NCBI GenBank assembly: GCA_900317055.1
Contig: ONFF01000011.1
Coordinates: forward strand, 1 to 64,000
DNA length: 64,000 bases
Direction of reading: 5' to 3'
Source: an uncultured Bacteroidales bacterium
GTDB taxonomy: Bacteria; Bacteroidota; Bacteroidia; Bacteroidales; F082
A program made the translations under genes and the position numbers. The notes beneath the pieces were generated by a model that saw only the letters and a list, made by a program, of their open reading frames with translations, ran no database searches and had not been told where the DNA came from. Below are positions 46,201-54,792 of this stretch, piece by piece. Numbering within the stretch: the first letter of the stretch is position 1; each line of letters begins with the position of its first letter.

Positions 46201-46826
46201 CTTGACTTACGGCTTAGTTTGGGGTTGCTACCGTTCTCACCCGTCTTGCGCATTTCCAATGTCAGTTGGGTGTAGACTCTTAAGGTTTTCGAAATAGGAT
46301 TGTAGGCAAAAGGATAGACCAAGATATTCTGTCCACGGAGGTCACGAAGGATATACGGTTGGTCTAATTGTGCCTGAAAACCAGGGAAGAAGCGGTTCTG
46401 AGCATAAGCATCACCATAGCGGAATGGCACTTCATCGGGATTGATTTCGCGGCTGAAGTTGCCTTTGGAGGGTGCGATTTCGACACCTTCAAAGTCCTGA
46501 TATTTAGCCTCCTTGACTTGGACTTCCATCGCGGCCAAGTCGTCAATGAGCACGGGGATGGCATAAAGTGGAAGGTCGGGGGAGCCTTCCTCCAGCATTG
46601 AAGCCATTTTAGGCACCTTGATGATGTATTGCAAGCCTTTTGGCGTGTTGACTTCTTCCTTAAAGAAGCCACCCAAGATGAAGCACAATTCCGTCTTTTG
46701 CTCCGTATCGGACATCAGTTTGACCGTAGGAGCGGAGGGGGTCTGTTGGAGACAGCCTACCCATTCTTGCGAAAACATGTTGAGGGTCACCAAACAGAGG
46801 GCAAAAAATATCAGTCCTTTTCTCAT
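43251..46826 (-). CDS. Gingipain-like C25 cysteine peptidase with T9SS signal (paralogue 4)
   Basis: 1191 residues from ATG 46826, which begins the signal peptide (MRKGLIFFALCLVTLNMFS); a longer frame upstream would include the promoter. Catalytic domain closest to paralogue 3 (VLLVGDYNQITPRAMN; GNDYYPEVFVGRFSA) with His446 in NYCNHGSTTGW and Cys479 in STACYNGQF, spacing 33. C-terminal modules: CARDB-like repeats, then a MAM/cleaved-adhesin-like domain (ETFETGDFSAFEWES to DDCCWIDDVQFP) instead of the YGDGWN module, an FN3-like domain and a T9SS type A domain (FPNPVRSYLNI to KKIIVQ). Runs opposite to the other three paralogues. Confidence 0.87.
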   Translation of the reverse strand: MRKGLIFFALCLVTLNMFSQEWVGCLQQTPSAPTVKLMSDTEQKTELCFILGGFFKEEVNTPKGLQYIIKVPKMASMLEEGSPDLPLYAIPVLIDDLAAMEVQVKEAKYQDFEGVEIAPSKGNFSREINPDEVPFRYGDAYAQNRFFPGFQAQLDQPYILRDLRGQNILVYPFAYNPISKTLRVYTQLTLEMRKTGENGSNPKLSRKSSQARMTAETNAMYQHRFVNYRERTAKYNFIPDEGEMLVICPPEFLDAMQPFVAWKNESGRPTTLVNLSDIGGNNTDQIKSFILSHYNNPNKNLCYVLLVGDYNQITPRAMNDGASDIWFGQLEGNDYYPEVFVGRFSAENITHVQTQVAKVIYYERDIAADADWLGKGIGIGSVEGAGSGHNGGESDYQHIDYIRDTLLHYTYTEVSQHYHGVGAGTNSSKLSQNFNQGAGICNYCNHGSTTGWYVGSFNNYNVNALVNDYKLPFIWSTACYNGQFDVNCFAEAWLRATNNVTGAPTGAIGGMFSWTSQPWQPPMTGQDEMVDILCEWRSADQFHHTFGGASLNGNMRILDLHPSDQGKTHNTWILFGDPSLMLRTEAPAELNVSCQPDAVFLGQTELFVTADADYAIATLSSNGEVIACTPIVNGEGVLTFVSPTEVGNLQLVVTGYNKVTEVRDIAVIPSEGAYLTYSSFSINDENGQADYGDTVGIDLTIRNIGNTAASNVQATLSTDSPWVEVTQGTANIPHVASLEQYTIANDFEIAVNEVIPDGSQAEFVLTCTDGSDTWASRFRVVLHAPVLVISEFRPMNTANPGEIGELVVGVKNTGSSDAHNVKIELYSSYTDLVFNPIVHAVGEVLAGSTTTVTASFSCSSNIPNGSNIEVYYSMDASSYSYNGTKFLNIGPLEETFETGDFSAFEWESLGSAPWLIDNSTANSGTYSARSGAISDNNLTSIQVEVDIIEDGEISFFLKTSTEGDRDKLTFYIDNEAKEVWSGETDWSQASFAVSAGVHRFRWIYMKNGSGSYGDDCCWIDDVQFPSAYIFTFLPEFELETQVVENEVTLTWPMQDPTDDYLIRRNGTPIALQHETTFTEWLNLGTFTYSVTAVSDEGLQSIPVFAKVEITVLGIDSIENTLRVFPNPVRSYLNISYDQPFSYRLFNSIGQQLWMGESAGDLYMDCRTLSQGVYFLFIATEGETFSKKIIVQ

Positions 46827-46845
46827 TGCTCTAATAATATTTGCG

Positions 46846-46853
46846 CAAAAATA
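46846..46853 (-). promoter_or_regulatory. -7 promoter box for C25 paralogue 4
   Basis: TATTTTTG on the minus strand, 19 bases before the ATG at 46826. Confidence 0.5.
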
Positions 46854-46908
46854 AGACTTTTTTGCCGTACGGATGCACTTGGAAAGAATAATTGGCGCAA
46901 AATAACAA

Positions 46909-46939
46909 CAAACGGACTCCCAAAAAGGAAGCCCGTCTG
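46909..46939 (-). terminator. Possible terminator after ftsZ
   Basis: An imperfect hairpin CAGACGGGCTTCC/GGAGTCCGTTTG on the minus strand, about 40 bases after the ftsZ stop. The U-tract is interrupted. Confidence 0.4.
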
Positions 46940-46980
46940 CCTCGTCGGATTTCAAATAGTCTGTGACGATAAGTTAGAGT

Positions 46981-48843
46981 TTAGTCCACATGTTTATGGA
47001 GATAGGAGTTCTCCCCGCTAATGCCATATTGGGAAGCCGAATAATCCGACAATTCCTCATCGGCTTGGTTGATTTCCACATTGCGGCGTAAATAGGCGGG
47101 TTGGTTTTCCAGTTCCTCCAATCCACGAGCCGTCCTGAAGTTCATACTCAAGGCGCGCAGACGCTGCTTTTTCAGCTGCTCTTTCGGGTCGGCTTGCTTG
47201 GCTTTCTTGGCCTCCAACACGGCGATTTCCTGCTCGGCTTTGGCTTGAGCCTCTTCCTGTGTGATGATGCGCGAGGTGATTTCGAAACCGTCATCATCGT
47301 TGCTACTGCTTGAGCGGAAGGGATTGTCGAACACCCTCACCACGGGTTTTTCCTCTTCATAATGGACCGTGCGAGGTGTTTCTGGAACAGGGGCTGGTGT
47401 TGGTTCAATGGTAGGCTCGAAGAGCGGTGTGTCATCATCGGTAGATTGGGTCGGCCCTTCGACAGGCTCAGGGACCTTAGGTTCGACAGGCTCAACGGCC
47501 TTAGGGTTTTCTGTGATATTGGTCGGCCCTTCGACAGGCTCAGGGACCTTAGGCTCAGGGACCTCGGTAACTGGGGTGAACAAGGAATGGACTGTCTTTT
47601 CTTCATGTTTTTCAACGGGCTGTTCTTCCTTTGGAAACACCTTCTCAACCTCGGTAGCCGCAACCGAACCCACAGCCAGATTTGCCGGCTGGGCAGGTCC
47701 TTCGACCTTTCGGCTCTGCTCAGGAACCTCAGGGGTCTCAGTTGTTTCGCCTTTCACCTTGCCACTCAAGTCGTAAACCTTCTTCGGCTGGACAGGACCA
47801 GCAGGGTTGACAGGGTTCTGCTTTTCAGCAATTACAGCACTATAAGGCTTGGCATCGTGGTTGAAGCCCGTGGCAATCAAGGTGACACTGAGAGCCTCAC
47901 CGAGGCTTTCGTCGGTGCCGTTACCCCAAATGACATCGGAATTGTTGCCGCACGCGTTCTGGGCGATTTCGAGAATCTCGTCCACTTCGTCCAAGGAGAC
48001 TTCGTCAGTGCCCGAGGTTATATAAAGCAGGATGTTCTTCGCGCCCTCAATGTTCGAGTCGTTAAGCAATGGCGAATGGATGGCGTCTTTGATAGCCTTC
48101 TCGGCGCGGTTCTCGCCTTCGGCGACACCCGAGCCCATAATGGCCTTGCCACTGTCTTTCATGACGGTCTTCACATCCTCAAAGTCGACATTGACATAGC
48201 CAGGCACGGTGATGATTTCAGCGATGCCTCGGGCTGCCGTGGCCAACACATCGTCAGCCTTCTTGAAAGCTTCGGAAAGCTTCATGTTGCCGTATTGGTC
48301 GCGGAGTTTATCGGTGCTAATGAGGATGAGCGTGTCGACACACTTCTTCAGCTCATCAATACCCGCCAAAGCTTGCAGCTTACGGCGACGGCCTTCGCGC
48401 TCCATAGGCATGGTAACGATGCCTACGGTGAGAATGCCTTTCTCCTTGGCCATCTTGGCCACCACGGGAGCAGCGCCAGTGCCCGTACCGCCACCCATAC
48501 CAGCAGTGACAAACAGCATCTTGGTATCGTCGTCCATCAAAGCTTCAAGCTCGTCACGGCTCATTTCGGCAGCTTCGCGACCGATGTTGGGGTCGTTGCC
48601 GGCACCCAACTCGCGTTTGCCAAGGTGAACGGTAGTCTTGACCTTACTCTTCAGCAAAGCTTGATGGTCAGTATTGCAAAGTACGAAGTCGACGCCTTGG
48701 ATGCCTTCCTCCATCATGTGGTTGACGGCATTGCCGCCGCCACCACCGACGCCGATGACTTTGATATAGTTGGGTTTCTCCACATCAACGGGCTTGAACA
48801 ACTCGTTCTGGGCGTTTGGATTAGTTATGTAGTCTTCTGCCAT
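46981..48843 (-). CDS. ftsZ: Cell division protein FtsZ
   Basis: The tubulin-like GTPase that forms the Z ring. GTPase domain about 25-345, with IGVGGGGGNAVNHM at 35-48 and the GTP signature GGGTGTG at 117-123; T7-loop region NVDFEDV. At 620 residues it is much longer than E. coli FtsZ (383). The extra length is a disordered C-terminal linker rich in Pro, Glu and Val (about 370-540) that includes PEPVEGP repeats produced by an interspersed DNA repeat. A conserved C-terminal peptide follows (LENQPAYLRRNVEI), then about 30 residues. ATG at 48843, 20 bases after the ftsA stop. Confidence 0.96.
   Translation of the reverse strand: MAEDYITNPNAQNELFKPVDVEKPNYIKVIGVGGGGGNAVNHMMEEGIQGVDFVLCNTDHQALLKSKVKTTVHLGKRELGAGNDPNIGREAAEMSRDELEALMDDDTKMLFVTAGMGGGTGTGAAPVVAKMAKEKGILTVGIVTMPMEREGRRRKLQALAGIDELKKCVDTLILISTDKLRDQYGNMKLSEAFKKADDVLATAARGIAEIITVPGYVNVDFEDVKTVMKDSGKAIMGSGVAEGENRAEKAIKDAIHSPLLNDSNIEGAKNILLYITSGTDEVSLDEVDEILEIAQNACGNNSDVIWGNGTDESLGEALSVTLIATGFNHDAKPYSAVIAEKQNPVNPAGPVQPKKVYDLSGKVKGETTETPEVPEQSRKVEGPAQPANLAVGSVAATEVEKVFPKEEQPVEKHEEKTVHSLFTPVTEVPEPKVPEPVEGPTNITENPKAVEPVEPKVPEPVEGPTQSTDDDTPLFEPTIEPTPAPVPETPRTVHYEEEKPVVRVFDNPFRSSSSNDDDGFEITSRIITQEEAQAKAEQEIAVLEAKKAKQADPKEQLKKQRLRALSMNFRTARGLEELENQPAYLRRNVEINQADEELSDYSASQYGISGENSYLHKHVD
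47453..47565. repeat. Interspersed repeat copies inside the ftsZ linker
   Basis: Three to four copies of the CTTCGACAGGCTCAGGGACC core (two almost consensus at 47453-47476 and 47524-47548, a variant at 47479-47500 and a half copy at 47551). All are read in frame on the minus strand as PEPVEGP, VEPVEPKVPEP and the like. Confidence 0.85.
47692..47735. repeat. Further degenerate repeat copy in ftsZ
   Basis: A diverged copy (CTTCGACCTTTCGGCTCTGC core) translated as VPEQSRKVEGP, with the same VEGP ending as the better copies. Confidence 0.6.
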
Positions 48844-48863
48844 AGTGCTGTAGTTTTGATGGG

Positions 48864-50231
48864 TTATTCAATGTTGTCGGGTGTGAAGAAATCAGTGAGG
48901 GAAGCAATAATCCCTTTTACATCAAAGCCTTTTTTCTTTGGCTTTTTCTTGCTATCGTTTTCGTCTTTGGTATCCTCGATTTCCTCCTCTTCAGGATTCA
49001 CGGCAGGGATTTCCACTTTTTGCTGGGCTTCGAGACGAGATGCCTCAGCGGCTTTTGAGGCTTTCAGATACTCATCGTGTTCCATGCGGGCGATGGTCTC
49101 GATGACAATACCGATACCTGTCGAGTACATTGGGCTCGACATTTCCTTCATCTCGGTCTGGTTGAGATGTTCGTTGGGATAACCGATACGCACCTCCAAG
49201 CCCGTCTTGAACTCAGCGAGTTGCTGGATGTGCTTCATCATGGCACCGCCGCCTGTCAACACGATACCAGCGATAAGCTGATTGTCCGTCTTGGCCTTCT
49301 GGATCTCGTAGTTGACCAGTTCAAAGATTTCTTCCAAACGAGCCTGGATGATATGAGCCAAGTTCTTGAAAGAGATTTCCTTGGGCTCTCTACCACGGAT
49401 GCCGGGGATGGAAACCACTTCATCGTCGCGGTTTTCACTAGCCAAGGCAGAACCAAACTTCACCTTCACCTCTTCAGCGTAATGCTTGATGATTGAACAA
49501 CCCGTGCAGATGTCCTCCGTGATGATGTTGCCGCCAAACGGAATCACGGCGGTGTGCTGGATTTTCTTGTCCTTAAAGATGGCGATATCGGTGGTACCCC
49601 CGCCAATGTCAACGAGCACCACACCCGCATCCTTTTCCTCCTCATCAAGCACAGCCTGTGCCGATGCGATAGGCTCAAGGATCATGTAGTCCATGTCCAA
49701 GCCTGCATTCTGGATGCAATGGATGATGTTTTTGGCCGCTGAGGTCTGGCCGATGATGACATGAAAGTTGGCCTCGATCTTATTACCCAGCATACCCACA
49801 GGGTTGGTGGCCAACTCGCCATCGACATAGGTGTCCTGACGAATGACATCGATGATCTCTTCGCCAGGCGTCATGTTGATCTTAAAGGTATCGTTGCGCA
49901 GACGCTCCAGTTCAGCCTCCGAGATTTCGGTCTCGTGGTTGTCGCGCATCAAGACGCCACGGTGTTGCAAACTCTTGATGTGCTGACCAGCGATGCCTAC
50001 GCTGACACGGTTGATCTCGACGCCCGATTGATCGGAGGCTTGCTTGACCGCCGTCTTGATGGCCTCAACGGTGTCGAAGATATTGGTGACCACGCCACGC
50101 CGCACACCTGTTGATACGGTTTTGCCGTACCCCAAAATTTCAATTTTTCCTTTGTCGGACTTCCGGCCCACGATACAAGCCACTTTGGTGGTGCCGATGT
50201 CCAATCCGACGATGATTTTTCCTTCACTCAT
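48864..50231 (-). CDS. ftsA: Cell division protein FtsA
   Basis: An actin-fold ATPase that ties FtsZ to the membrane. 455 residues. Phosphate-1 motif VGLDIGTTKVACIVG near the N-terminus, 1C domain (GVEINRVSVGIAGQHIKS), phosphate-2 VLVDIGGGTTDIAIFK and adenosine motif VLTGGGAMM. The C-terminus, after a Glu/Lys-rich linker, ends in an amphipathic-looking helix (VKGIIASLTDFF), the expected membrane-targeting sequence. ATG at 50231, 4 bases after the ftsQ stop; ftsZ follows. Confidence 0.95.
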   Translation of the reverse strand: MSEGKIIVGLDIGTTKVACIVGRKSDKGKIEILGYGKTVSTGVRRGVVTNIFDTVEAIKTAVKQASDQSGVEINRVSVGIAGQHIKSLQHRGVLMRDNHETEISEAELERLRNDTFKINMTPGEEIIDVIRQDTYVDGELATNPVGMLGNKIEANFHVIIGQTSAAKNIIHCIQNAGLDMDYMILEPIASAQAVLDEEEKDAGVVLVDIGGGTTDIAIFKDKKIQHTAVIPFGGNIITEDICTGCSIIKHYAEEVKVKFGSALASENRDDEVVSIPGIRGREPKEISFKNLAHIIQARLEEIFELVNYEIQKAKTDNQLIAGIVLTGGGAMMKHIQQLAEFKTGLEVRIGYPNEHLNQTEMKEMSSPMYSTGIGIVIETIARMEHDEYLKASKAAEASRLEAQQKVEIPAVNPEEEEIEDTKDENDSKKKPKKKGFDVKGIIASLTDFFTPDNIE

Positions 50232-50235
50232 AACA

Positions 50236-51012
50236 TTATCGTTTTGTACAGACTATTTGATTTTTATAATTCAGATTGATGCTTTTCAAAGTCTTGGTCT
50301 CAGGGCTGTCAATGCGCTGCTTCATGAAGATTTCCAAACGCTTCAGCTTATCTGAGGCATCGCAGGTGTCACCCACAATCACCCTACCATCGAAGCCCTT
50401 CACAGTGAGTTCGAACTGGTTTCTTTTGTTACAATAAAGTTGCCCGATGCAATGGCCAACAAAATCGTTCCCCTCGATGGCTTCACACCAATGCAAGGCA
50501 TTGAGCAGGTTCCGATCGCTTTCAAGGGTATCGGTAAGCTGATAAGTGATCGAGTCACTCCTAAGCTCGAAATTGCCGCTGGTCACCAACACATAGGGTG
50601 TATAGGTACGGCTCGAAGGGATAACGAAACCTTCACGGGTGACATAAACGGAATGTCCGTTCTTGCCAAACGCCCTAAACCATGGCTCATATTCATGGTA
50701 GCTGACATTAAGCGTACCATCAAGGTCAATGTATGAAGCACTGTTCTCTATCCAAGCATTGCTTTCCAATGCTTTCTGAATGGCAATCATATCGACCGCT
50801 TTGATTTCCTTGCTCCGGCCAAATTCTTTGCATAAACTCTCGAATTCCTTGTACAAGGCGCTTTTGCTCACGAAACCTGTATCCGTTTCGGAAATCAGGT
50901 TGATGGCCTTCAGGGGCGTGTGGAGGTAGTCTTCCCTTGCATAAACGAAAAGCCATACCAACGCGGCGGCAGTGGCGACCCACAATATTATGCTCAATAT
51001 CTTCTTTACCAT
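50236..51012 (-). CDS. ftsQ: Cell division protein FtsQ
   Basis: A single-pass inner-membrane divisome protein. 258 residues: one transmembrane helix (about 5-25, ILSIILWVATAAALVWLFVY) followed by a periplasmic part with POTRA-like and beta domains (VDMIAIQKALESNAWIENSASYIDLDGTLNVSYHEYEP is the diagnostic stretch, split over about 78-115). Assignment depends on this pattern and the position between murC and ftsA. ATG at 51012 overlaps the murC end by 7 bases. Confidence 0.9.
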   Translation of the reverse strand: MVKKILSIILWVATAAALVWLFVYAREDYLHTPLKAINLISETDTGFVSKSALYKEFESLCKEFGRSKEIKAVDMIAIQKALESNAWIENSASYIDLDGTLNVSYHEYEPWFRAFGKNGHSVYVTREGFVIPSSRTYTPYVLVTSGNFELRSDSITYQLTDTLESDRNLLNALHWCEAIEGNDFVGHCIGQLYCNKRNQFELTVKGFDGRVIVGDTCDASDKLKRLEIFMKQRIDSPETKTLKSINLNYKNQIVCTKR

Positions 51013-52346
51013 GTCTTTATCAGTTCTTCAAGAGGTTCAACAAAACGGTCGATGTCGCCAGCACCCATAGTAATCAGCAACTCAGGCTTTTCACTGTCAA
51101 TCAAGCCGATAAGCTCCGACTTTGAACAGACTCTCTTGTTAGCCATCGGAACCTTTTCCAATAAGGCGGAAGAGGTGATGCCTTCGATAGGCTGCTCACG
51201 GGCAGGATAGATATCCAAGAGGATAAGCTCGTCGGCCAAGGCCAAAACCGATGCGAATTCGTCCATGAAATCACGGGTGCGGCTGAACAAATGAGGCTGG
51301 AAGACCAGCGTGATGCGTTTTCCAAGATATGAAGCTCTCACGGCAGTCAAGCAGGAACGAATTTCCTCAGGATGATGCGCGTAATCATCTATATAGCAAT
51401 GTTTTTCATTGTTGACACGAATATCAAAACGGCGTTTCACGCCTTTGAAGGTCGACAAAGCCTCAGCGATGGCTTCTGCAGGCAATCCCACTTGACGAGC
51501 TGCAATAAAGGCAGCCGTGGCATTCAGCACATTGTGGTCACCCGCCATAGGCAACCTAACCTCAGTCTTTTGGCCTTCGCCTTCAATCACGAAATCCGTG
51601 ACACCTTTTTCTGACTTGACTACTTCGGCACGGTAGTCACAAGTCTCACCAAAACCGAAACGAATGCAGTTCTCCACCTCAATGTCCAAGCCTTCTTTGA
51701 CAATGACCTTATCTTGTGTAAGACGAGCAAAGTCGTTGAAACTCTCCACCAAATGCTTTCGGTCGCCATAGATGTCCAAATGGTCGGCATCGATGGAGTT
51801 GATGATGCTAATGTTAGGATGGAGTCGCAGGAAGGAATGGTCGAACTCATCGGCCTCCACCACCAAGGTGCTCTCCGTACCTTCCCCCAACAATAGGTTG
51901 CTGTTAAAGTTGTTAGCGATACCGCCAATAAAGGCGGTGGTGTTCACTTTGCATTGATACAAAATATGAGCAACCATAGCCGTGGTAGTAGTCTTGCCAT
52001 GTGTGCCAGCCACTGCAATAGTGAAGTGGCCCTCCGTGATCTTGCCCAAGGCTTCAGCGCGTTTCAGAATCGGCAGGTTGCGCTGTCTGAGGGTCTCAAA
52101 CTCCTTGAGGTCGTACGGCACGGCAGGAGTGTAGATGACCGACTCAATGAGGGCGGGCAATAAGTTGTTGTTATCTTCATAATGGATTGCCACGCCCTCA
52201 TTTTCCAATTGCCGAGTCAGCGGAGAAGGTGTGCGGTCGTAACCTGCCACAGTGTAGCCCAGGCTATGGTAATACCGAGCCAAGGCGCTCATCCCGATGC
52301 CGCCAATGCCTAAAAAATAAATCGTATGTCCTTCTCCGTGTTTCAT
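51006..52346 (-). CDS. murC: UDP-N-acetylmuramate-L-alanine ligase MurC
   Basis: Adds L-alanine to UDP-MurNAc, the first amino acid of the peptidoglycan stem peptide. 446 residues with the three Mur ligase domains: Rossmann N-terminal domain (YFLGIGGIGMSALARYY), central ATPase with P-loop GTHGKTTTTAMV, and C-terminal domain with IDDYAHHPEEI and FQPHLFSRT. ATG at 52346. An interspersed repeat fills the gap to murG. Confidence 0.95.
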   Translation of the reverse strand: MKHGEGHTIYFLGIGGIGMSALARYYHSLGYTVAGYDRTPSPLTRQLENEGVAIHYEDNNNLLPALIESVIYTPAVPYDLKEFETLRQRNLPILKRAEALGKITEGHFTIAVAGTHGKTTTTAMVAHILYQCKVNTTAFIGGIANNFNSNLLLGEGTESTLVVEADEFDHSFLRLHPNISIINSIDADHLDIYGDRKHLVESFNDFARLTQDKVIVKEGLDIEVENCIRFGFGETCDYRAEVVKSEKGVTDFVIEGEGQKTEVRLPMAGDHNVLNATAAFIAARQVGLPAEAIAEALSTFKGVKRRFDIRVNNEKHCYIDDYAHHPEEIRSCLTAVRASYLGKRITLVFQPHLFSRTRDFMDEFASVLALADELILLDIYPAREQPIEGITSSALLEKVPMANKRVCSKSELIGLIDSEKPELLITMGAGDIDRFVEPLEELIKTW

Positions 52347-52363
52347 CTTCCTCTCTTTTCAGC

Positions 52364-52410
52364 GGTTCGACAGGCTCAAGGGCCTAGGTCCCTGAGCTTG
52401 CCGAAGGTTC
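52364..52410. repeat. Interspersed repeat, complete inverted pair, between murG and murC
   Basis: Two copies of the core in opposite orientation around a CCTAGG centre (TTCGACAGGCTCAAGGGCC and TCCCTGAGCTTGCCGAAGG). This is the most complete inverted form of the family seen in the window and shows what the full unit looks like. Confidence 0.85.
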
Positions 52411-52433
52411 ACATAACTACTAACAATTAAATA

Positions 52434-53531
52434 TCAATTTATAACACTAACAATTTGATTCACAATATCATCAGCAGCGTTCGGTCGAGCGAACTTGCCG
52501 ATGTTTTTACTTAGTTTGGCCTGCAGCTCATGATTGTCTTTCAGCCGGAACAAAGCTGGGACAAGTTCTTTCTCAGCATCAGCGTTGCGCACCATAAGGG
52601 CGGCTTCTGCATCGACGAGTTGCTGAGCGTTCTTGGTCTGATGATCTTCGGCTGCGGTTGGCAGCGGAACGAAGATGACAGGCTTCTGCACCAAGGCCAA
52701 TTCCGAAATCGACATGGCACCTGCACGCGAGATGACCACATCGGCAAGACCATAGGCCAAGTCCATGCGGTCGATGAAGACGGTGGGCTTCACCTGGTTT
52801 TCCAAACCCAAAGCTTTCACTTCAGCTTGAGCTTGACTAATGTAAGTCTTGCCAGTCTGCCAGATAAGCTGCAAATCGCTGTCCTTGAAAGCAGCAAGTT
52901 GCGCACTGATGCCCTTGTTGATGCCTAAGGCACCTTGACTGCCACCCACAAGCAAGGCGACAGGCTTCGTCGGGTCGAGTTTGAAAAACTCAGCCGCTTC
53001 TTCACGAGTGCCATTGAGGGTGATGTTGGCCCTCAAAGGGTTGCCAGTGAAGTGTATCTTCTCAGCAGGAAACCATTGGTCGAGATGGTCGTAGGCCACA
53101 CAGATGGCTCTTGCCTTCTTTCCTACATTGCGGTTCGTCTTGCCCGGATAGGAGTTCTGCTCCTGAATGACAGTGGGAATACCGAGATAGTTGGCAGCCA
53201 TCAAGGTAGGTCCGCTGGCAAACCCACCAACACCAATCACCACATCGGGCTTGAAGCGCTTCAGGATAGCAATGGCATGGTTGATGCTACTCGTAAGCTT
53301 TAAAGGAAGCAAAAGCGACTTGATATCTTTTGTCATGCCACTAATCCACAGTCCTTCAATACGATAGCCAGCCTTAGGCACTCTTTCCATCTCCATGCGG
53401 CCTTTTGCACCGATAAAGAGGATGTCGGCCTCGGGAAACCTCCGTTTCAAGGCATCCGCAATGGCAATGGCGGGAAAGATGTGACCGCCCGTGCCACCAC
53501 CACTAATCACGACTTTCAGGTTCTCTTTCAT
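52434..53531 (-). CDS. murG: UDP-GlcNAc:lipid I transferase MurG
   Basis: Transfers GlcNAc to lipid I to form lipid II at the cytoplasmic face of the inner membrane. 365 residues. N-terminal glycine loop ISGGGTGGHIFPAIAIAD, second loop VLLVGGSQGALGINK, and the donor-binding segment VVISRAGAMSISELALVQKPV. Start overlaps the ftsW end by 29 bases. Confidence 0.95.
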   Translation of the reverse strand: MKENLKVVISGGGTGGHIFPAIAIADALKRRFPEADILFIGAKGRMEMERVPKAGYRIEGLWISGMTKDIKSLLLPLKLTSSINHAIAILKRFKPDVVIGVGGFASGPTLMAANYLGIPTVIQEQNSYPGKTNRNVGKKARAICVAYDHLDQWFPAEKIHFTGNPLRANITLNGTREEAAEFFKLDPTKPVALLVGGSQGALGINKGISAQLAAFKDSDLQLIWQTGKTYISQAQAEVKALGLENQVKPTVFIDRMDLAYGLADVVISRAGAMSISELALVQKPVIFVPLPTAAEDHQTKNAQQLVDAEAALMVRNADAEKELVPALFRLKDNHELQAKLSKNIGKFARPNAADDIVNQIVSVIN

Positions 53532-54792
53532 CTTCAGTAGTTTCTGTAAGTGCTTGTATCTCTTGTTCTTTATTCATTTCTTCGTCTTCCATGCTTCGCG
53601 TAACGCTCAATATCATGCCCAAGATGAGTCCCGTAGCCATCAACGAGGTACCGCCCATACTCACCATAGGTAGTGGCTGTCCCGTGACCGGAAGCAATCC
53701 TATGGAAACTCCCATGTTAATCATCGCCTGCAAGATAACCAGGAAGCCTAATCCGAAGGCCATCAGAGCACCAAAGCTGAGCGGACGCTTGATGACGATG
53801 CGCAGCACCCTAGTGAAGAGAATCACATAGAGCAACAACACGACAATACCACCAATGAGCCCATATTCCTCTACAATGATGGCATAGATAAAGTCGGAAT
53901 ATGGGTGTGGCAAGAAGTTACGCTGTTCACTCTTTCCAGGCCCTTTGCCAAAGACCGAACTCGAAGCCACGGCAATGTCAGCGTAGGTGCGTTGCAAGTG
54001 CTTGTCATCAAAAGGATCGACTTTCTCCTTGTCCTCTCCCATCGACTTCAGGCGGTTGGTCCAAGTCTGGATTCGGTTCTGCTTTGCCTTGTATTCAACA
54101 CTCACCTCACCCTTGGCCAAGGCTTCCTGCTGAGCCTTCACGCCACGATTGTTCAGGATGCTGGTCTTGGCAGCATCGAAGCCCAAATAAGCGGCCATGC
54201 CGACAATACAAATCCCGATAAGTGCCAAGATGTGGAGAATCTTTACCCTACCGATGAAAAGCAGTACGAGGCATACCGCTATCAAAATGACAGCAGTAGA
54301 AAGGTTTTCGGAGAAAATCAAGGCAGCCGTCAACAGGATGGGCGCGGCTAATTTAATCAGGAAGTCTTTGAAAAGATAAACCGAGCCTTCCATCATGATG
54401 ATTTGACGCGACAAATAGGTGATAAGGATGATTTTGGCCATCTCACTGGGCTGGAACGAAAAACCACCAAGGTTGATGGAACGGCTGGCATCGTTGATGT
54501 TGCGGCCGAACACCAAAGTGTAGAGCAACAAGGCCAAACTGGGAATCATCAGCAACAAGGCAAGCTTCGCATAGCGCTTATAGTTGATTCGCGAGGCACC
54601 AATCATCATCAGTATGCCAAAAACCAGCATACCCAGATGCTTCATCATCAGGCGACCCGTGTTGCCATCGTATTTTGAGACTGCCAAGACGCTGGTGGCA
54701 CTATACACCACAATCAGCGAGATGATGCTCAAAATCAAGGCGACAATCCAAATCACCTTGTCACCCTTCATTATTTTATTGATGACGTTCAT
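53503..54792 (-). CDS. ftsW: Lipid II polymerase FtsW (SEDS family)
   Basis: A 429-residue inner-membrane protein with ten helices. Conserved SEDS segments: SATSVLA near the N-terminus, FQPSEMAKIILITYLS, GPGKSEQRNFLPHPYSDF (cytoplasmic/periplasmic loop carrying the HxD-type motif) and LPVTGQPLPMVSMGGTSL near the end. Polymerises lipid II together with its partner PBP FtsI, which is in the same cluster. A Glu-rich cytoplasmic tail of about 35 residues follows. ATG at 54792 overlaps the murD fragment by 17 bases. Confidence 0.94.
   Translation of the reverse strand: MNVINKIMKGDKVIWIVALILSIISLIVVYSATSVLAVSKYDGNTGRLMMKHLGMLVFGILMMIGASRINYKRYAKLALLLMIPSLALLLYTLVFGRNINDASRSINLGGFSFQPSEMAKIILITYLSRQIIMMEGSVYLFKDFLIKLAAPILLTAALIFSENLSTAVILIAVCLVLLFIGRVKILHILALIGICIVGMAAYLGFDAAKTSILNNRGVKAQQEALAKGEVSVEYKAKQNRIQTWTNRLKSMGEDKEKVDPFDDKHLQRTYADIAVASSSVFGKGPGKSEQRNFLPHPYSDFIYAIIVEEYGLIGGIVVLLLYVILFTRVLRIVIKRPLSFGALMAFGLGFLVILQAMINMGVSIGLLPVTGQPLPMVSMGGTSLMATGLILGMILSVTRSMEDEEMNKEQEIQALTETTEDEREPESRD

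Noticed and set aside
26101-46826. Calling the C25 proteins true Arg- or Lys-gingipains
   Set aside because: Family, dyad spacing and T9SS signal are visible, but specificity-pocket residues cannot be assigned without a structural alignment.
47362-49182. Long plus-strand open frame opposite ftsZ and the end of ftsA
   Set aside because: A shadow of real genes. Its translation is low in recognisable motifs and it spans two conserved division genes.
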